6,663 nucleotides of DNA from Deltaproteobacteria bacterium. Its GTDB lineage: Bacteria > Desulfobacterota > Desulfomonilia > UBA1062. Each line of letters starts with the position of its first letter. Position 1 is the first letter of the stretch. A model generated the notes under the pieces. It was given only the letters and a program-made list of their open reading frames with translations, had not been told where the DNA came from and ran no database searches. Both the position numbers and the translations under genes were made by a program. Below, piece by piece: positions 5,822 through 6,663 of the stretch. The stretch covers positions 1-6,663 of the forward strand of contig JAGVNP010000153.1 in the NCBI GenBank assembly GCA_020053185.1, in the 5' to 3' direction.

Positions 5822-6663
5822 TTATTTTTTTGACGAAGATGCTGGTAAAGGAGGTAGAGGTACGCTGGAAATTTTTAGTCTTAATTGACATCTTAAACAT
5901 CTTTTTGCCTCATCCATGGCAGCATATTTACTTAGACAATCTTCCACTTCTGGAAATCCTTTGAGCCTTTTTTCTAAAGGCAGAACAGGGATTTTATCTC
6001 TTTTCTTGTAGGCAAATTGTTCTTCCTTTCCCAGACAAGGGGGTTCCTCTTCCCGGGCGACCAATTCCTCATAAATTTCTCCGGAGCCGCCTAAATACTT
6101 ATCTATAGACGAGGCAGCTTTCCTTCCTGCTTCAATAGCTTTAATTACGGTAGCAGGGCCGCTTACCACATCCCCTCCAGCAAAAACTCCCTTTAAAGAA
6201 CAACTTAGAAGTTCTTTATCTGCCACAAGACGGCCGCTCTTATCTGTCAAAACAGAAAACCCTTTGGGAACCACTGATCTCTGTCCGATGGCCATTATTA
6301 GTCTCTCCGCCTTGAGAATAAATTCGCTGCCCTTTACAGGAACAGGACTTCTTCTGCCGCTCGCATCTGGCTCACCTAATTCCATACGAATAGACTCTAC
6401 TTTCAGTTCATCCTTTTCTGCCAGTATTTTTGTGGGCGCAACCAGAAACTCTATATTCACACCTTCCTCTAAAGCATATTCTATCTCTTCTTTAGAAGCC
6501 GGCATTTCTTTCAGTGTCCGCCTGTACAGCATAGTTACTTTGTCTGCTCCCAATCTCAGTGCGCTTCGGGCTACGTCTATTGCTACATTTCCGCCTCCTA
6601 CCACAGCCACTTGCTTACCGAGATCCACTTTCTTTCCGTAATTTATTGCTTCCAAAACTGTTA
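5822..6663 (-). CDS. GltD-like NAD(P)H/FAD-dependent oxidoreductase, N-terminal part beyond the right edge
   Basis: This is the C-terminal 280 or so residues of a flavoprotein of the glutamate synthase small-subunit family. These move electrons between NAD(P)H, FAD and iron-sulfur clusters, either for glutamate synthase or as electron-input subunits of other complexes. The frame runs open through the right edge; the TTG at 6655 is an internal codon, not a start. Counting from 6655, a nucleotide-binding motif VAVVGGGNVAIDVAR lies at 16-30 and LYRRTLKEMPAS at 44-54. MAIGQR is at 121-126, and the closing FAD motif GVFAGGDVVSGPATVIKAIE is at 156-175. The tail adds a domain ending in AAMDEAKRCLRCQLRL (245-260) with a CxxC, as in GltD relatives attached to hydrogenase or formate dehydrogenase systems, then a short Pro/Ser-rich end. 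The downstream DRTGG gene favours such an anaerobic redox operon over ordinary glutamate synthesis. That choice is inference. Confidence 0.85.
   Translation of the reverse strand, partial: TVLEAINYGKKVDLGKQVAVVGGGNVAIDVARSALRLGADKVTMLYRRTLKEMPASKEEIEYALEEGVNIEFLVAPTKILAEKDELKVESIRMELGEPDASGRRSPVPVKGSEFILKAERLIMAIGQRSVVPKGFSVLTDKSGRLVADKELLSCSLKGVFAGGDVVSGPATVIKAIEAGRKAASSIDKYLGGSGEIYEELVAREEEPPCLGKEEQFAYKKRDKIPVLPLEKRLKGFPEVEDCLSKYAAMDEAKRCLRCQLRLKISSVPLPPLPASSSKK

Overview
The window looks like part of the chromosome of an anaerobic, mid-GC bacterium. Three things suggest this: the 3' half of a GltD-like flavoprotein followed by a DRTGG-domain protein (a pairing typical of anaerobes with electron-bifurcating hydrogenase or dehydrogenase operons), a polysaccharide-export locus, and an intergenic palindrome of the type ATTCCC...GGGAAT-GACA. 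Desulfobacterota or Nitrospirota would fit, but I cannot assign a phylum from the sequence alone. There are no RNA genes, CRISPR arrays or insertion sequences that I can support.

Left part (1-2250, minus strand): a surface-polysaccharide module. Read in the direction of transcription it holds a GT4-type glycosyltransferase, a 33-codon unrecognised ORF, a 53-codon ORF that is clearly the N-terminal stub of an ABC-2 polysaccharide-export permease, and then an intact but different ABC-2 permease that runs off the left edge. The two small ORFs look like a scar from reshuffling of the polysaccharide locus.

Middle (2251-5419): a repeat-like spacer, then a cyclase-family metal-dependent hydrolase on the minus strand. 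It diverges from a plus-strand two-gene operon made of a protein with two SCP2-like halves and a class III PLP-dependent aminotransferase. The 169-bp divergent spacer carries a sigma70-like promoter in each direction and a perfect 16-bp palindrome at the expected transcription start of the plus-strand operon. These three genes may form one functional unit acting on a hydrophobic amino or keto substrate. That is inference; I do not recognise a described pathway.

Right part (5381-6663): a long bidirectional terminator separates the aminotransferase from a convergent minus-strand operon. That operon consists of a GltD-like NAD(P)H/FAD oxidoreductase, cut by the right edge, followed by a DRTGG-domain protein.
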